A stretch of 64,000 nt of DNA from assembly GCA_947396885.1 (NCBI GenBank), contig OX377205.1, positions 63,770,969 through 63,834,968 on the forward strand, read 5' to 3'. A program made the position numbers and the translations under genes. This DNA comes from Heligmosomoides polygyrus polygyrus. Lineage: Eukaryota > Nematoda > Chromadorea > Rhabditida > Heligmosomidae. Shown piece by piece: positions 32,804 to 44,540 of the stretch. Numbering within the stretch: the stretch's first letter is position 1; each line of letters starts with the position of its first letter. The notes under the pieces were generated by a model. It made no database searches and had not been told where the DNA came from. It worked only from the letters and a program-made list of their open reading frames with translations.

Positions 32804-33693
32804 AAGCCTGTCGAGTTCCCTATCAACAGCGTCAACAGCAGCTGTGCGACTGGTCTACAACTTCGGACAACTGGACGCGCACCATCAACAAGCTGAAGCT
32901 CAGCTTTCTCCTTTGTGTAGTGTCCTAGACCTTCCTCAAACACTTCGGGATAGATCTTCTTCAACTGCTCTCCAAGGTTCGTACTGTCTTCCAAGTTAAC
33001 TTCAGCCACCATCATCTTCATACGATGTGGCATTTCTTCATTCTTCTGAATCCACTCGAGGCCCACTAGCGTATTGTAAGGTGTCACATAGGAGTATCCT
33101 TCCGATTCTGCACCCTTAATCTCGAACTCGCACCTCAGCTTTCCACGAATCTTCGTTGAAGTTCCATTAGCATTTTTCACAACTAGGTTCGTCTTTTTGA
33201 GCGTTGGAGTGCCCATCTTCCTCCAAACACCCTCATTTATCAACGTTATATCCGAACCAGTGTCGAGCACGAATTCTACAGGGTGACCGATGACGACTGC
33301 TTCCACATACACGCGAGTGGAATTCACTCTACCTGCCGCACTCGAAACCTTGACTGTGCGCACGTGTCGTCCTGAATTCTGCTTTACTGCTTTACAGTTG
33401 TCGCTACCACGACGGCTTCTCCGTCCAGTTCTCTTCAGCTCGAAATCTTTCCGCAGCAGTGCGACATCGCAGAATTTTACCTTGTGCCCTTTCTGTTTAC
33501 TGTTCTTGCGGAACCACAACTTCACCTTACATGCCCTGGCGCAGTGGTTTCCTTCGCAATTCCAACACTGAATTGCTTTCTTTCCTTTATTGGCTACCAC
33601 ATCAACAGCCTTCACATTGTCAGCGATTGTCTCACTGTCCCTCTTAAGACTCAAAAAGTTTTCACACTCTATGGTCGACTCCTGCAGGGACAT
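32776..33693 (-). pseudogene. Gypsy zinc knuckle, aspartic protease and start of RT
   Basis: A 305-codon open frame. A CCHC-like knuckle (CWNCEGNHCARAC, one residue shorter than the usual spacing) lies near residue 43. The retropepsin active site D-T-G-S-D is at 33247-33264. The RT N-terminal segment follows (LKKIYPEVFEEGLGHYTKEKA). Just before the RT palm the frame shifts; the RT resumes in another frame at 32803 (ITPVSNSVWVAPIVCVKKQNG). Confidence 0.8.
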
Positions 33694-34341
33694 TTTTTTT
33701 CAGCCTTGCACTCACTGTCTAAGACTACAATGTACCTCTGCCTTATCTCGGCTTCCACTGGAGGCTTCAGTCCGAAAATCGATAGAAGACACTTAATTCC
33801 GTCCGAATCCAGCTCACGGATTTTCGCTTTCTCACACACTTCGTTCATACGACTAGTATACGTGAAGTAATCCTCGCATTCCTTATTTTCCAGCTTCAAA
33901 CACTGGTATTGGTCGTGAACTCTGAAGTCTTCACATCAAACAGCTGTTTCAGCGTGTTCACGGTTTCCTCGAAACCGATTTCCGAGACTTCTTTAGGCAA
34001 AACATGCCTCTGGTGCTTCTCGAAGGAGATGCAGCATCAAGCGTCTCATAGATAAGCCTCACTCTCGCATTTTCTGGTAACTGCTTTGCATCCTCTATAA
34101 ACACTGCACACACTCCGGCATGAGTCCACATCAGGATCGAACACGAACCCCTGCCGAGCCAATTACTCAATGCAGTCATTGCATTTGGCACCAACATGGC
34201 TTCACCAGTCGTGCTCAACCCATCTGCTCCTCTCACGTGCCTGAGCACCATGTCCAACATGCCCTTTTGCTGTTTTTCAGCAATTCTCCTTTGTTCCTCC
34301 ATGAGCTCCTTGAACATGGACATGACTAGCTTGGGATCCAT
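33669..34341 (-). pseudogene. Gypsy gag-like region
   Basis: A start codon at 34341 opens MDPKLVMSMFKELMEEQRR, a helical gag-type N-terminus. The next frame (33899-33669) includes CEDYFTYTSRMNEVCEKAKI and CLLSIFGLKPP, typical of nematode Gypsy gag. A frameshift separates the two. No function remains likely. Confidence 0.6.
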
Positions 34342-34553
34342 CTCAGATCAACCCAGTACTTCAAGAAGGCTTCTTTCTTGCAGCCTCAGACTTTCCTTTT
34401 CCGTGAAGTCCTGCTCAGGCGGCCTGTCCTAACTTCCGCTCCTTTAGCAGGAAGGCACACCTGATCGCCACTGTTGTATTTCTGAGGATACACTTTGCTG
34501 GACCTCTGAGGTCTCTTTTACTGCTCTCCGTGTTAACAGAGAGCCTCACATCC

Positions 34554-34882
34554 ACGTGTGACGAAGGCAGCAGAATATGTACAGATTTATTAGTAGAATA
34601 CGTCAACCACCAACGACGACGGCTGGAGGCGGCGGGAGTAGGCTGGAAGCGGCTTGAACCCTGGATCTCGGCGACCTCGGCGACCCTCGGTGACAACCCA
34701 GCGAGGATGACGACCCCTGGAGGTCTCGGCAGCGACCTTATATGCACCCCGTTCCCCGCCTGTCGTTACTTTGACCTGAGTTGGCGAGTTACCACCGCGC
34801 AAAGTGGGTGATCATCGGCTTTCTACTAGCCGGCTACGGGCGCGCTACACTAGATCACCTCTGTGAGCGTCCAGCCATAACA
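34554..34882 (-). repeat. 5' LTR of the Gypsy element
   Basis: Starts TGTTATGGCTGGACGCTCAC. It has a TATA box (GCATATAAGG, about 34737) and an AATAAA signal (about 34588), and ends near TTCGTCACA. The exact 3' end is uncertain because the partner LTR is truncated. Confidence 0.65.
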
Positions 34883-34883
34883 A

Positions 34884-35182
34884 ATAATATATTAGAACTC
34901 ATTTTCAACATCATGTTGGTTGCTGAATTTTTTATCCTTCACATATCCTTGACGATCTAAAGGCTTGAAAAATGATAATTAGTAGGGGACAGATCTGACG
35001 AATGCTTGTTGTGGCAGAGTTTCCTATCCCAATTCAACTAGTTTCTGGACATTTTTGAAACGTGCAGCGTGCGTTGACATGCAGTAAGATTGGGCTCTTC
35101 GGTTGGCCAAAGTCGGTTATTTTCAACCAACCTCTGGTTAGTCACTTCAATTTCGGCACATCACTTCTTCGCTGTGATAGGT
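34884..35182 (-). mobile_element. Mariner remnant, C-terminal half (split by RTE-A)
   Basis: Minus-strand mariner transposase pieces: CAEIEVTNQRLVE, KLVELG, DLSPTNYHF, KKFSNQHDVENEF, with frameshifts. Its N-terminal half is at 43526-44095. The two halves join in order when RTE-A is removed. The Gypsy 5' LTR begins immediately to the left at 34882. Confidence 0.7.
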
Positions 35183-35489
35183 GGCGATGTCCATTCCTCC
35201 TCGTGGTGCAGCCGGAAACTGCTCGCTTTGTGAGCTAAGTTAAGCAAGGGCACTTGATTGCAGGCGACAGGTCCTTGTGAGAGGCTGACCTAGAAAACCC
35301 TTGCCACATCACATGGTGTATGATGAGGCATGTTTTTCGAGATAGTGCTACGGCGTCCGCGGAAGCCGACGCGTACTCGCAGAGCCCGGCGAGTGTGGAA
35401 AGTATACGAGGGTCCCTGATACGAGCAGGAATCGTGGGGCAACTGAGCTAGTCCGAGTCCCGTAACGTAAGCAGGACCTGCGTGGTAAC

Positions 35490-36838
35490 CAGAGATGAGC
35501 GGATTAACCGTTATTCGTTATCCGTTATCCGGTTTTCCGGGGGGTTTTGGCCTATCCGTTTTGTTGTTCGTTATCCGGCGATTTTGGACCGGATAACGAA
35601 CAACAATTTAGACGACTCCTACCTTTAAACGTGGTGAAGGGTGACTATGCAGATGATCCTTCACGATCGTAAGAATGGTCGTCAGAAACAGCAGAAGTCA
35701 TTTAGATCCAGAAGGGCTAATTGAGGCATTTCCTTACTTGGGAACTGTCTTCTCAGTTTCAACATACATTGTTCCAGAGTCGTTAAACATAAACCGTACA
35801 TATATGAGGTCTACTAGACATACAATTGTTCCTTCATCTCTACTCATTTGCACAACCAAGAAGGAATACAAACTGCTAGTAGCGATCATTAGAAGTGTAG
35901 GGCCTGGCTCAACCGAGAAAGAATTTTTACCGGCGACCTTTGCGTCGTGTCATTTGTGCCTCCATGGTTGCAGTGTGTTCCATTTGATTGTACGCTATTG
36001 TGAACTATCAATTACGGAAGCACTGCAATGAATACTAGCAAAAGGGAAGTAGGTTTAATCCATATATATATAACTTACTAAACAAACTTATCATAGCTGA
36101 TGCTGCAAGACATGCAGATTCGTTTTAGTTTGTGCGTTTCCCGGTGAAACCTCTCTACTACATGGAGAACCACTCACTTTTGGGGATGCGCTGGCTATGT
36201 CTGCCCCTCTGGATGTCAGCCCTTGAATGTGTTTGGCCTAAACAATTGCTCGCATTTACTACGCGCTAGAAAGTTAGTGGTATTGCATTTATCCCAGATA
36301 ATTCCACGTTCAAGTACCATGGATCTTGGGATGCTATCGAGTAGCAACAATAATCACCGTTCTTTTCAAGGTGTAGGTTCAAGATTGTTATGTGGATTTT
36401 ATGCGACTGGACGTCTCCCGCCTTCTGCATAGCATGGAAAAAGTCAAGAGATATCAGGAGAACTGCTCTTCCGAGGACCATTCTATTCTTCAGCAGCTTC
36501 AATTGAAAAAAAGAACTAGGCGGCTGATAAATAAAACAAGAGAGGCAACCCTCTGGAAACAGGAGAAAGGCAGCGTTACATCATATTCCTGCTGATGGGC
36601 AGAAATTCTCATGCAGCGTCGCTAATATGGCGACTGCACTACGTTAAAAAAAAAACTATGAAAATGACTAGGATTGCTTATATATCAAATGTGCCTCAAT
36701 TCCTGATCCGCCGATAAAATTAGATCAATTTAAAACGAGTTTTATTTTTTGTTGTTTGCTCGTTACCGGCCATTTCCAGGCAAAATTATCCGTTATCCGC
36801 TATCCGGGTTTCGAAATTCTATTATCCGCTCATCCCTG
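35490..36838. mobile_element. Non-autonomous hAT element, family II copy 2
   Basis: 1,349 bp. Duplications GTGGTAAC (35482-35489) / GTGGCAAC (36839-36846). Ends CAGAGATGAGCGGATTAACC and, inverted, CAGGGATGAGCGGATAATAG. Subterminal arrays of TTATCCG words lie at both ends. No transposase found. Same family as 10960-12555. Confidence 0.85.
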
Positions 36839-37909
36839 GTGGCAACGCTGAATGTGGGCACGTTGACGGGCCGCTCGTGCAAGTTGGTTGAAGCATTGGA
36901 GCGATGAAGATTTGATTTCTGTGCGGTGCAGGAGACGAGGTGGTCCTGTAGCAAGTCAAGGGACATAGGGCGTGGCTTCAAGGCCGTTCTATGTGGGAGT
37001 CCCGTGATCATCAGTGTGTCGGAATAATCGTCTCCGAACGATTTTGTGACTCGATTCTAAGCGTTGAACGCTTTGACGATCGATTGATGAAGATCATTGT
37101 CGCCCTAGGGAGCGACTCTATCACTTCTTCTCTCCGCAGAGTGGATGCTCCGATCTAGCCAAGGAGGAGTTTGTAAGCCTGCTTGATGAGAAGACAGCAG
37201 AGGTACCGCCGAGAGATGTCATCCTAGTCGCAGGTGACCATAATGGGCACGTAGGTACTGCGAACGAAGGGTACAGCTTTCATGGTGGTTTAGGATACGG
37301 GTCTCGTAACGCCGATGGTAGCGTATTCTTGAGTATGCGGAATCGCATAGTCTCACCATTGTGAACACAGTTTTCCGAAAAGCCGACTTCATCTCATACT
37401 ATAGTGGGAGCTCCAAGTCTCAGATAGACTTTATTCTTGTGAAGGATCGCGACCGAAGCATTGTCACAGACGCGAAGATCGTGCCGTATGAGACGGTTGC
37501 CCACAGCATCGACCGCTGATCTGCACCTTTAAGATCACCCCTCCGAGGCTGGAGCAGGTCGAGCGATGGGGTGCTGCAAGAATCAAGTGGTGGCGAATGA
37601 AAGAGAAGAAAGCAGCTGTGATTTCTCGCGTATGGTTACCGACAGTCACGACTGTCGATGAAACTTGGAAGAAAGCAACCAACGCGATACGCCAAGCTGC
37701 AAGGTTGGAACTCGGCCCTACGAAGCCTGGACGACGCAAAGTCGACAAGCAGACATGGCTGGGGACAGATGACGTAAAAGCAAAAGTGCGAGAGAAGAGT
37801 TGCTCCATCACGTGTTCCTCGGCGAAAAGACAGTCGATAACTGGCGGAAGTACCAAGAAGAGAGGAAAGCTGCAAAGAAAGCCGTGGCTGTTGCGAGAGC
37901 CACTTATTA

Positions 37910-39345
37910 GGCCTCGTACACCCTTCCCATCGCCGCGGTGGAATCGCGGCGATGAGATTTGCAGAGCTACGCGCAAGGATTTGAATTTCTTAGTGCTCCT
38001 GGCATCGCTCATCGCTCTGCAAGGGAACGCGACGGCGATCCGCCCAGGACCAATATTAAACACCGCGCGCTGCTCGAAGAAGTATGCCATGCCCGCGATG
38101 AGCGCGGGAAGCCATCGTGCATACCAAGGGTGTGCGCTGACTTGAAAAAAGTATATTTTTTATCGCATATTTTTAATGCGGAAATTCGCCGGTAAATCCG
38201 TTAGTTTTTTCAAAATTTAATATTCCCTCAAAAACAATGATTTTAATGCATGCATGCGATGCATGCGATTTTAATGCATGGTAATGCAAAAAAGCGTCAA
38301 GCTTCTCAACGGAACATCATCACGCTCAGAAAAACCATATCATCTTTATTTTATTATGCATACGTGATTCTAAAGCAAACGAAGCAAGTGGAAACCTAAC
38401 AATGCACAAGTGTAATGATCTATATTGTGAGTGCTTTAAAAAAGACAGAAACTCAATTAAAACTCTACAAAAACATTTCTGAAAAATCCGACATTTAATT
38501 GAATATTGCTATATTTCTTTTGGATTAACAGTTTAACTTCTTTTTGAAATCATCACAATTATCATTATTTCGATGAAAGTATGATTTACACCTTACACTA
38601 CCACTTTTTTGAACTATTCAGCTGTACTTTGGAAGCAAAGCCAGACACTTCAGAAAAAACAACGAAATGTGACATGACAACGAATTTCTTTCTCTTCTCA
38701 TACGGGAAAACAGCTTAAGAGCCCAGCAGGAGATCAGGTACACTAGCGGAGTTCATTCCGTTGCCTTACACTTGGACTATATTACGGGAACAAGACATGA
38801 GCGTATCTTCTCGTTATTCCTCTGGCGATCGCCTATTCTGAGAGCTTCAATATCTCTAGTCCAAATTGTCTCATGTCGTGTGGGGAATCTCAGCGCGAGG
38901 TACTATTCCAGTTGTGCGCGCTTTAACACTCGAGCGCACCATCTCCGCCTCCTGATGTGAGCATAGATGTTTTAATGAGGTTGAGACCACGAACGCAATA
39001 GCAGGTTGTCAGAGAAGATGGCAGCAATCATTTCTAAACTGAGATCGGTAGTATGTTTCCTTCTCCATTCGATAGATAGGAACATGACTGCATGAAAAAA
39101 GTCGTTAAATTTTCCGGTAAACTTGGGAATTTACCGGAAATTTTCGTTAAGAGGATTTATCGCGAAAATGCCGGTAAATGCCTTAAACCGGTAAATCGTT
39201 AACCGGTGGTAAAGGCACACCCCTGGTGCCGCCACCGTTGCGCCGGCCGCAGCGAAGTTTCCTTTGACTATTCAGCCGCGCACGGCGGAACGGCCATGAA
39301 CCGAGACCCGTGATGGCATGGCGGCGATGGAAGTATGTCCCCGCC
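37910..39345. mobile_element. PIF/Harbinger-type MITE, first of a tandem pair
   Basis: TTA at 37907-37909 on the left; shares the TTA at 39346-39348 with the second copy. Ends GGCCTCGTACACCCTTCCCA and, inverted, GGCGGGGACATACTTCCATC. Interrupted by a hAT element (38125-39225). Interior AT/GC blocks match the second copy (GCCCGCGATGAGCGCGGGAA). Confidence 0.72.
38125..39225. mobile_element. Non-autonomous hAT element, family III
   Basis: 1,101 bp. Ends CAAGGGTGTGC and, inverted, CAGGGGTGTGCCTTTACCAC. Possible degraded 8-bp duplication GTGCATAC / GTGCCGCC. Subterminal words CCGGTAAAT and GTTAACCGG are repeated. No gene. Nested inside the first tandem MITE. Confidence 0.65.
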
Positions 39346-39348
39346 TTA

Positions 39349-39675
39349 GGCCTCGTGCATACTTCCCGTCGCCGCGATGGAATCGCTGCGATGAGTTTTG
39401 CAGAGCAACGCGAAAGAATTTGAACTTCTCAATGCCCGTCACATCGCTCATGGCTCTGCAAGGGAGCGCGACGGCGAACTGCCCATGACCAGCGTTAAGC
39501 ACCGCTCGCGAAAAAGTAAGCTATGCCCGCGATGAGCGCGGGAAGCCGTCGCGCATGCCGACCGCCACTCTTGCGACGGCCTCGGCGAAGTTTCCTTTGA
39601 CTATTCGACCGCATGCGGCGGAATGGTCATGAAGTGAGCGCCGCGATAGCATCGCGGCGATGGGAGTATGCCCCC
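39349..39675. mobile_element. PIF/Harbinger-type MITE, second of a tandem pair
   Basis: 327 bp between TTA (39346-39348) and TTA (39676-39678). Left end GGCCTCGTGCATACTTCCCG; the right end inverted is GGGGGCATACTCCCATCGCC. After 39678 the RTE-A frame resumes (VYRKLESRDGERY-type residues). Confidence 0.72.
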
Positions 39676-40268
39676 TTATGCCCCTAGGGTGATGTCTACC
39701 GAAAGCTCGAGTCGCGCGATGGTGAGCGGTATTTGTGCCGCCTTGCTAAGACCCGCCGTCGCCAAACCGAGGATATTGAGCAATTCTTTGGCATCAAGGA
39801 TGAGATCAGCCATCTTCTGACAGACCGCAAAAAGGCGCTGAAGCGATGGCGTGATTAATTTGAGGAATTGTCCACTATGGAACTTCCTCACCCGGCCATC
39901 CCTTCTGTGGATTCTGTTCACGGTTCCGTTCACAAGATCACCGTGGAGGAAACAGAAACGGCTCTGAAGAAGATGAAGCCATGCAAGGCGACAGGACCGC
40001 GTGATCTGGCAACGGATGTTTGGAAGACGAAGCTCTGGTACCCTGCTGAGTGGTTGACTGAATTTTTCAACCAGGTGGTAATAGAGAAGAAAGTACCGGA
40101 GTGTTGGCACAACAGTACGACGATTCCGATTTGGAAGAAGAAGGGCAGTCCTGCAGACTGCTACAATTACCGTCCGATTCGCTTGCTTTCTTTCCGTGCT
40201 TTCGCACAGCATGAGGATCTTTGAGCGGATCCTCGATAGACGAATTCGTGAAATCGTCGAGCTCTCCG

Positions 40269-42347
40269 GTCCATTTTTTACCGTTCTTCTGATCTTTCAA
40301 CCCTGTAACCGTGATCTGTTGCGTATGATGTGTGTGACCCCTATAATTCTATTGTCGCTGTCACAGGACTAATCCCCACTAACTTTGATCTCAAGACCGC
40401 GCGGGAAGTCCCTTATAAATGCGGACGGATCTCAGACGCGGAGGTTCTGTTTGCTAGCCTATTGTCTCCTTTTTTTTGCTCCGATTTTATCTAGTTGTCT
40501 TGGCTTCGGGAATAAAGAAGTCCCTCTCATCGAGAGCATTGTACCAGTTGGTAGATTCCAGGACTATCTCTCGTCGCTTATTTGGGGGCCAATCCGGTGA
40601 GCTAAAGCCGCGCACTACGCTGATGTGAGCAAAAAACTGGAAACGCGCGATGGTGAGCGTTATCTTTACCGACTTGCGAAAGCTGGCTGTCGCCAAGCAG
40701 AAGACATTAACGACGAGAACGGTCATCTTCTGATGGATCGTAAGAGGGCTGTGAAGCGATGGCACGACTACTTCGAGGAAATCTCGAATGTTGAGTTTGA
40801 CCATCCTGCTATTTCTTTTGCATCTCCTGAATACGGCCCTGTTCAGAAGATCACAGTGAGCGAAACTGAAGCAGCTCTGAGGAAGATGAAGTCAGGCAAA
40901 GCCACTGGTCCCGATGATCTACCAGCCGATCTGTGGAAGTCGAAGGGCTGGTGCCCTGCTGACTGGCTGACAGAGTTTTTCAATCAGGTTGTTGCTGAGA
41001 AGAAAGTGCCTGAGAGCTGGCAGCAAAGCACGACCATCCCGATTTGGAAGAAGAAGGGCAGTCCTGCGGACTGCGCTAGTTACCGTCCAATTCGCCTTCT
41101 TCCGCACACCATGAAAATCTTTGAGCGAATTGTCGATGGACGTATCCGGGATGTCGTCCAGCTTTCCACGAATCAGTGTGGTTTCGTCCCTGGCTGTGGC
41201 ACTGTTGATGCCATTCACGCTGTTCGTCTTTTGCTAGAGAAGCACCGCGAGAAACAGAAACCGGTGCATTTTGCCTTCCTGGACTTGCAGAAGGCCTTCG
41301 ACCGCGTTCCGCGAGGTGTTATATGGTACGCGTTGCGAGAACATGGTGTTCCTGAAGAGCTTATTGAGTGGGTGCGCACACTGTACTCTTGCCCAAGGAG
41401 TCGAGTGCGAGCGCCAGCGGGCACCTCGACGGAATTTCCCATCTCTGTAGGGGTGCATCAGGGATCTGCGCTATCCCACTGCTCTTCGTCATCGTGATGG
41501 ATGCAATATCACGAGATCTCCAAATGGCGGCACCTTGGATATTGCTGTATGCTGACGACGTCAAGCTTGCATGTGAAGATAAAACCGAACTCGAGCGACA
41601 GGCACAGGCGTGGTGCGATCGCTTGGCATTGTTCGGACTCAAGCTAAACAGACTCAAGCTAAAGACGGAATACTTGACGAAGGATTTGAATGAGCACGGA
41701 TCTATTAAGATCAATGGTACTGAGCTCTCACGAGTTACATCTTTCAAGTATCACGGATCAACAGTCACGTCCGATGACAGCCTAAAGTTGGAGATGAACG
41801 CGCGCGTGAGTGCAGCCTGGTCCAAATGGCGCTCACTGACTGGGGTGCTTTGCGACAGGACAATACCTGAGCACCTCAAATCGAAGGTTTATAGAACAGT
41901 CGTCCGCCCAGTAGCGACGTACGGTGCTGAGTGCTGACCCGTGACGAAGGAGATTGAAAGCCGCTTCAGTGTAATGAAGACGAAGATGCTACGGTGGACG
42001 GCTGGCGTTACGCGTTTGGACCGCGTTCGTAACGACACCATACGACAGAGGTTCGGTGTCGCCCCGATATCCGAGAAGCTGCGCGAAGCTCGTCTTCGAT
42101 GGTACGGCCATGTCCTTCGCGCTAACGACGACACCGTCCGTAAGATTGGCCTGAACCTTGAGGTCCCTGGAAAGCAGCCCAGGGGACGACCGAAGCAACG
42201 TTGGCTAAATACGTTGCATTTGGACTTAAAGATGGCTGGTGTGCACCCTGATCAAGCATTTGATCGGGAGAACTGGCGTCACCACACCAGAAGAGCGGAC
42301 CCCGCCATCAAGCGGGACAGACGCTAATGAAAATGATGATGATGTCA
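40269..42347 (+). mobile_element. RTE-B: second RTE copy inserted in RTE-A
   Basis: A 2,079-bp insertion flanked by perfect 9-bp duplications AGCTCTCCG (40260-40268, 42348-42356). RTE coding begins at 40618 and runs to the stop near 42327. It ends in ATGATGATG, the simple-repeat tail expected of RTE elements. RT motifs: KATGPDDLPADLW, FDRVPRGVIWYAL, SVGVHQGSALS, YADD (41548-41559). A frameshift lies near 41480 and a stop near 41938; the C-terminal domain (RWTAGVTRLDRVRND) is otherwise clear. The first 349 bp (40269-40617) are not RTE-like and contain CTTATAAATG at about 40410. Confidence 0.85.
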
Positions 42348-43525
42348 AGCTCTCCGACAACCAGTGCGGCTTCGTAGCTGGTTGTCGGACCACTGATGCC
42401 ATCCATACACGCTGCCCGACTCCTAGTGGAGAAGCATCGCGAGAAACAGTAGCTGACGCATATAACCTTTCTCGGCTTGGAGAAGGCCTTCGACAGCGTA
42501 CCGCGTGAGATTATTTGGTACGCCTTGCGACAACACAACGTACCTGATGAGCTCATAGAGTGGGTGCGGATGCTCTACTCTTGCCTAACGAGCAGAGGGC
42601 AAGCTGCAGCTGGAACCGCAATGGAGTTTCCCATCTGTGTTGGGGTACACAAGGGTTCTGCGCTTTCTCCACTCCTCTTTGTTGTTGTCATGGATGCCAT
42701 TACGAGAGATCTTCAGAAGCCTGTCCCATGGACATTGCTCTATCCTGATGACGTGATGCTCATTTGCGAAGATAAAGATGATCTCGAGCGGCAGGTGCAA
42801 GCTTCATGCGACCGCCTAGCGATGTTCGGACTCAAATTGAACGTCAAGAAGACCGAGTACCTAACGACTGACGTAAACGAGTGCGGCTCCATTAAGGTTA
42901 ACGGCACTGAGCTTGCACACACTTCGGTGTTTAAATAGCTGGGATCAGCAATAGCATCTGACGGCGCTGGTGGTTGAAGTGATATCACGCGTAATGCAGC
43001 TTGGTCCAAGTGGCGTTCGCTGACTGTTGTGCTCTGCGATAGCAAGATATCAGAGCACCCGAAGTCGAAGATCTACAGAGCAGTCCTGCGGCCGGTAGCG
43101 ATGTACGGCGCTTACTGTTGGCCTGCGACTAAGGAAGTTGAAACGCGTCTCAGCGTCATGGAGACGAAGATGCAGCGCTGGACGGCTGGAGTCACGCGCA
43201 TGGACCGCATCCGGAACGATTCGTTCGGCAGAAGTTCGGTGTCGGGCCGATAGCGGACAAGATGCGCGAAGCTCGCTTGCGATGGTACGGCCGCGTTCTG
43301 CATGGGAAAGAAGACAGCGTCCGCAAGAGAGGCCTTGAGTTGGAAGTGTCTGGAAAGCGGCGTAGAGGACGCTCGAAGAAGCATTGGTCGGGTACGTTAC
43401 ACATGGACATGAAAGTAACTGGCGTCCACCCTGATCAAGCGCAGGATCGTCGCGGGGTCCGTTCTTCTGGCGTCACGACACCAGAAGAACGGAACCCGCG
43501 ACGAAGTGGGACAAACGCTGAAAAA

Positions 43526-44095
43526 GAAGACTTCTTCGTTGGGATAGTCTCTCCAGTCTTCAAGAACTTGCAATGTACTATACCAGCCGTTGTCCACAAT
43601 GCGATCACCATGGTCTTCTTTGGAGGACATTGAGACTCTCATTCTTGCCCAGGCATTGTGCTAAAGAATCCATTTTCGTCAGATGTCACGATCCAGTCCA
43701 AAAAAAGCTCCCTTTTGTTGCGCAGCGTTAACAAAAGACGTGTCATGGCGCTTCAACATCTGACCGGGGGTCTGTTCGTCCGAGATCCATTTATCCAATT
43801 CCTTTACTTTTCCGGTCGTATTTAAGTGGCGACTGATAGTGTGCTGCCGTCAACGCCGAAGTGCTGTGCTAGCTCTCTCACAGTCTGACGCGGATCCGCT
43901 TCCACCATGGCTCTGAATTGGTCGTTAGCGAAATCCTCCCTAAATGCAGTGTAGATGTTACCAGCTGCGGCCGCGTCGTTGTGTCCACTTTTCGATGCAT
44001 ATAAGTAGAGCACTCGAATATCACGTAATTCATATTGCAAAAACAACGTTAAAAACTCGTCGATCGGCAATTATGTCACAAAAGCTATAAATGGC
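43526..44095 (-). mobile_element. Mariner remnant, N-terminal half (split by RTE-A)
   Basis: Minus strand: DIRVLYLYASKSGHNDAAAA (first HTH), QFRAMVEADPRQTVRELAQH (second HTH), later ELFLDWIVTSDEN (first catalytic Asp region) and TTAGIVHCKFLKTGETIPTKK. There is an internal deletion between the two HTH parts and several stops. The sequence continues in 34884-35182. Confidence 0.75.
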
Positions 44096-44540
44096 AAGAA
44101 AGCGTAGATTCTGTTCTTTCAAAAACTATGTACAGCGCCTGAAAAGGAAACATTTCTGGTCGATTTTTCGTAGCCACGAAAAATCGATCAGAAATTGAGG
44201 TAACAAAATCGGCCTTTTCATATGCAACGATCTATTATTAATACTATATACCGTAGCTTCTAAATAATACCCACCGTTAGTCTCGGGCAAACTCAATTAT
44301 ATAATGGTAGAAGATTGCTTACCATTATTTATCAGTTGGAAAGCACACTCCCTACATTCCTCCTATGTGTAGGCAGCTGTTTTGAAGGAACAAGTGTCCC
44401 AAAATGTCACTGCTTGGATCCTACTCGCTCAGCTAGATCCAAATTCTGTAATTTATGTGGGGGATCAAGAGAGCTAGAATCCTGCCGTGGGTTCGCCTCC
44501 GAGATTGTGCCATGCTCCTGTCAACATGTTTCGAACACCG
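44096..44540. other. Intergenic, nothing recognised
   Basis: Holds a short inverted pair (CTGGTCGATTTTTCGT / ACGAAAAATCGATCAG, 44156-44192). It may be the outer end of the mariner copy, but no clear terminal repeat was found. Confidence 0.4.

Larger units (their letters stand above)
29166..34882 (-). mobile_element. Gypsy-type LTR retrotransposon, defective
   Basis: A minus-strand element. The intact-looking 5' LTR is on the right (about 34554-34882). At the left only the first 54 bp of the 3' LTR (29166-29219) survive. The order reading leftward is gag, zinc knuckle, protease, RT, RNase H, integrase, which is Ty3/Gypsy order. The reading frame is broken several times (near 33900, 33680, 32780, 32600) and a MITE sits in RNase H (30979-31850). 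No 3' flank duplication can be read because the 3' LTR is cut off. The right flank is an old mariner copy. Confidence 0.88.
35183..43528 (+). mobile_element. RTE-A: nematode RTE retrotransposon with four insertions
   Basis: A plus-strand RTE inserted in a mariner copy. ACTTCTTCG-type repeats flank it (35165-35173 and about 43531-43539, 9 bp), as expected of a target duplication. Order: 5' region (35183-35481), endonuclease (36847-37560), linker (37561-37906), RT N-part (39679-40259), RT C-part and tail (42357-43528). It is interrupted by a hAT (35490-36838), a tandem PIF MITE (37910-39675) with a hAT inside (38125-39225), and RTE-B (40269-42347). Domain pieces: NVGTLTGRS-type start, AKIVPYETVA at the endonuclease end, YRPIRLLS, AFDSVPREIIWYAL, YPDD in place of YADD, RWTAGVTRMDRIRND. 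Stops and frameshifts are frequent. Confidence 0.82.

Noticed and set aside
39676..40212. Long minus-strand ORF over RTE-A (also 40919-41218, 45182-45718, 41361-41747)
   Set aside because: Antisense shadows of RTE coding sequence caused by codon bias.
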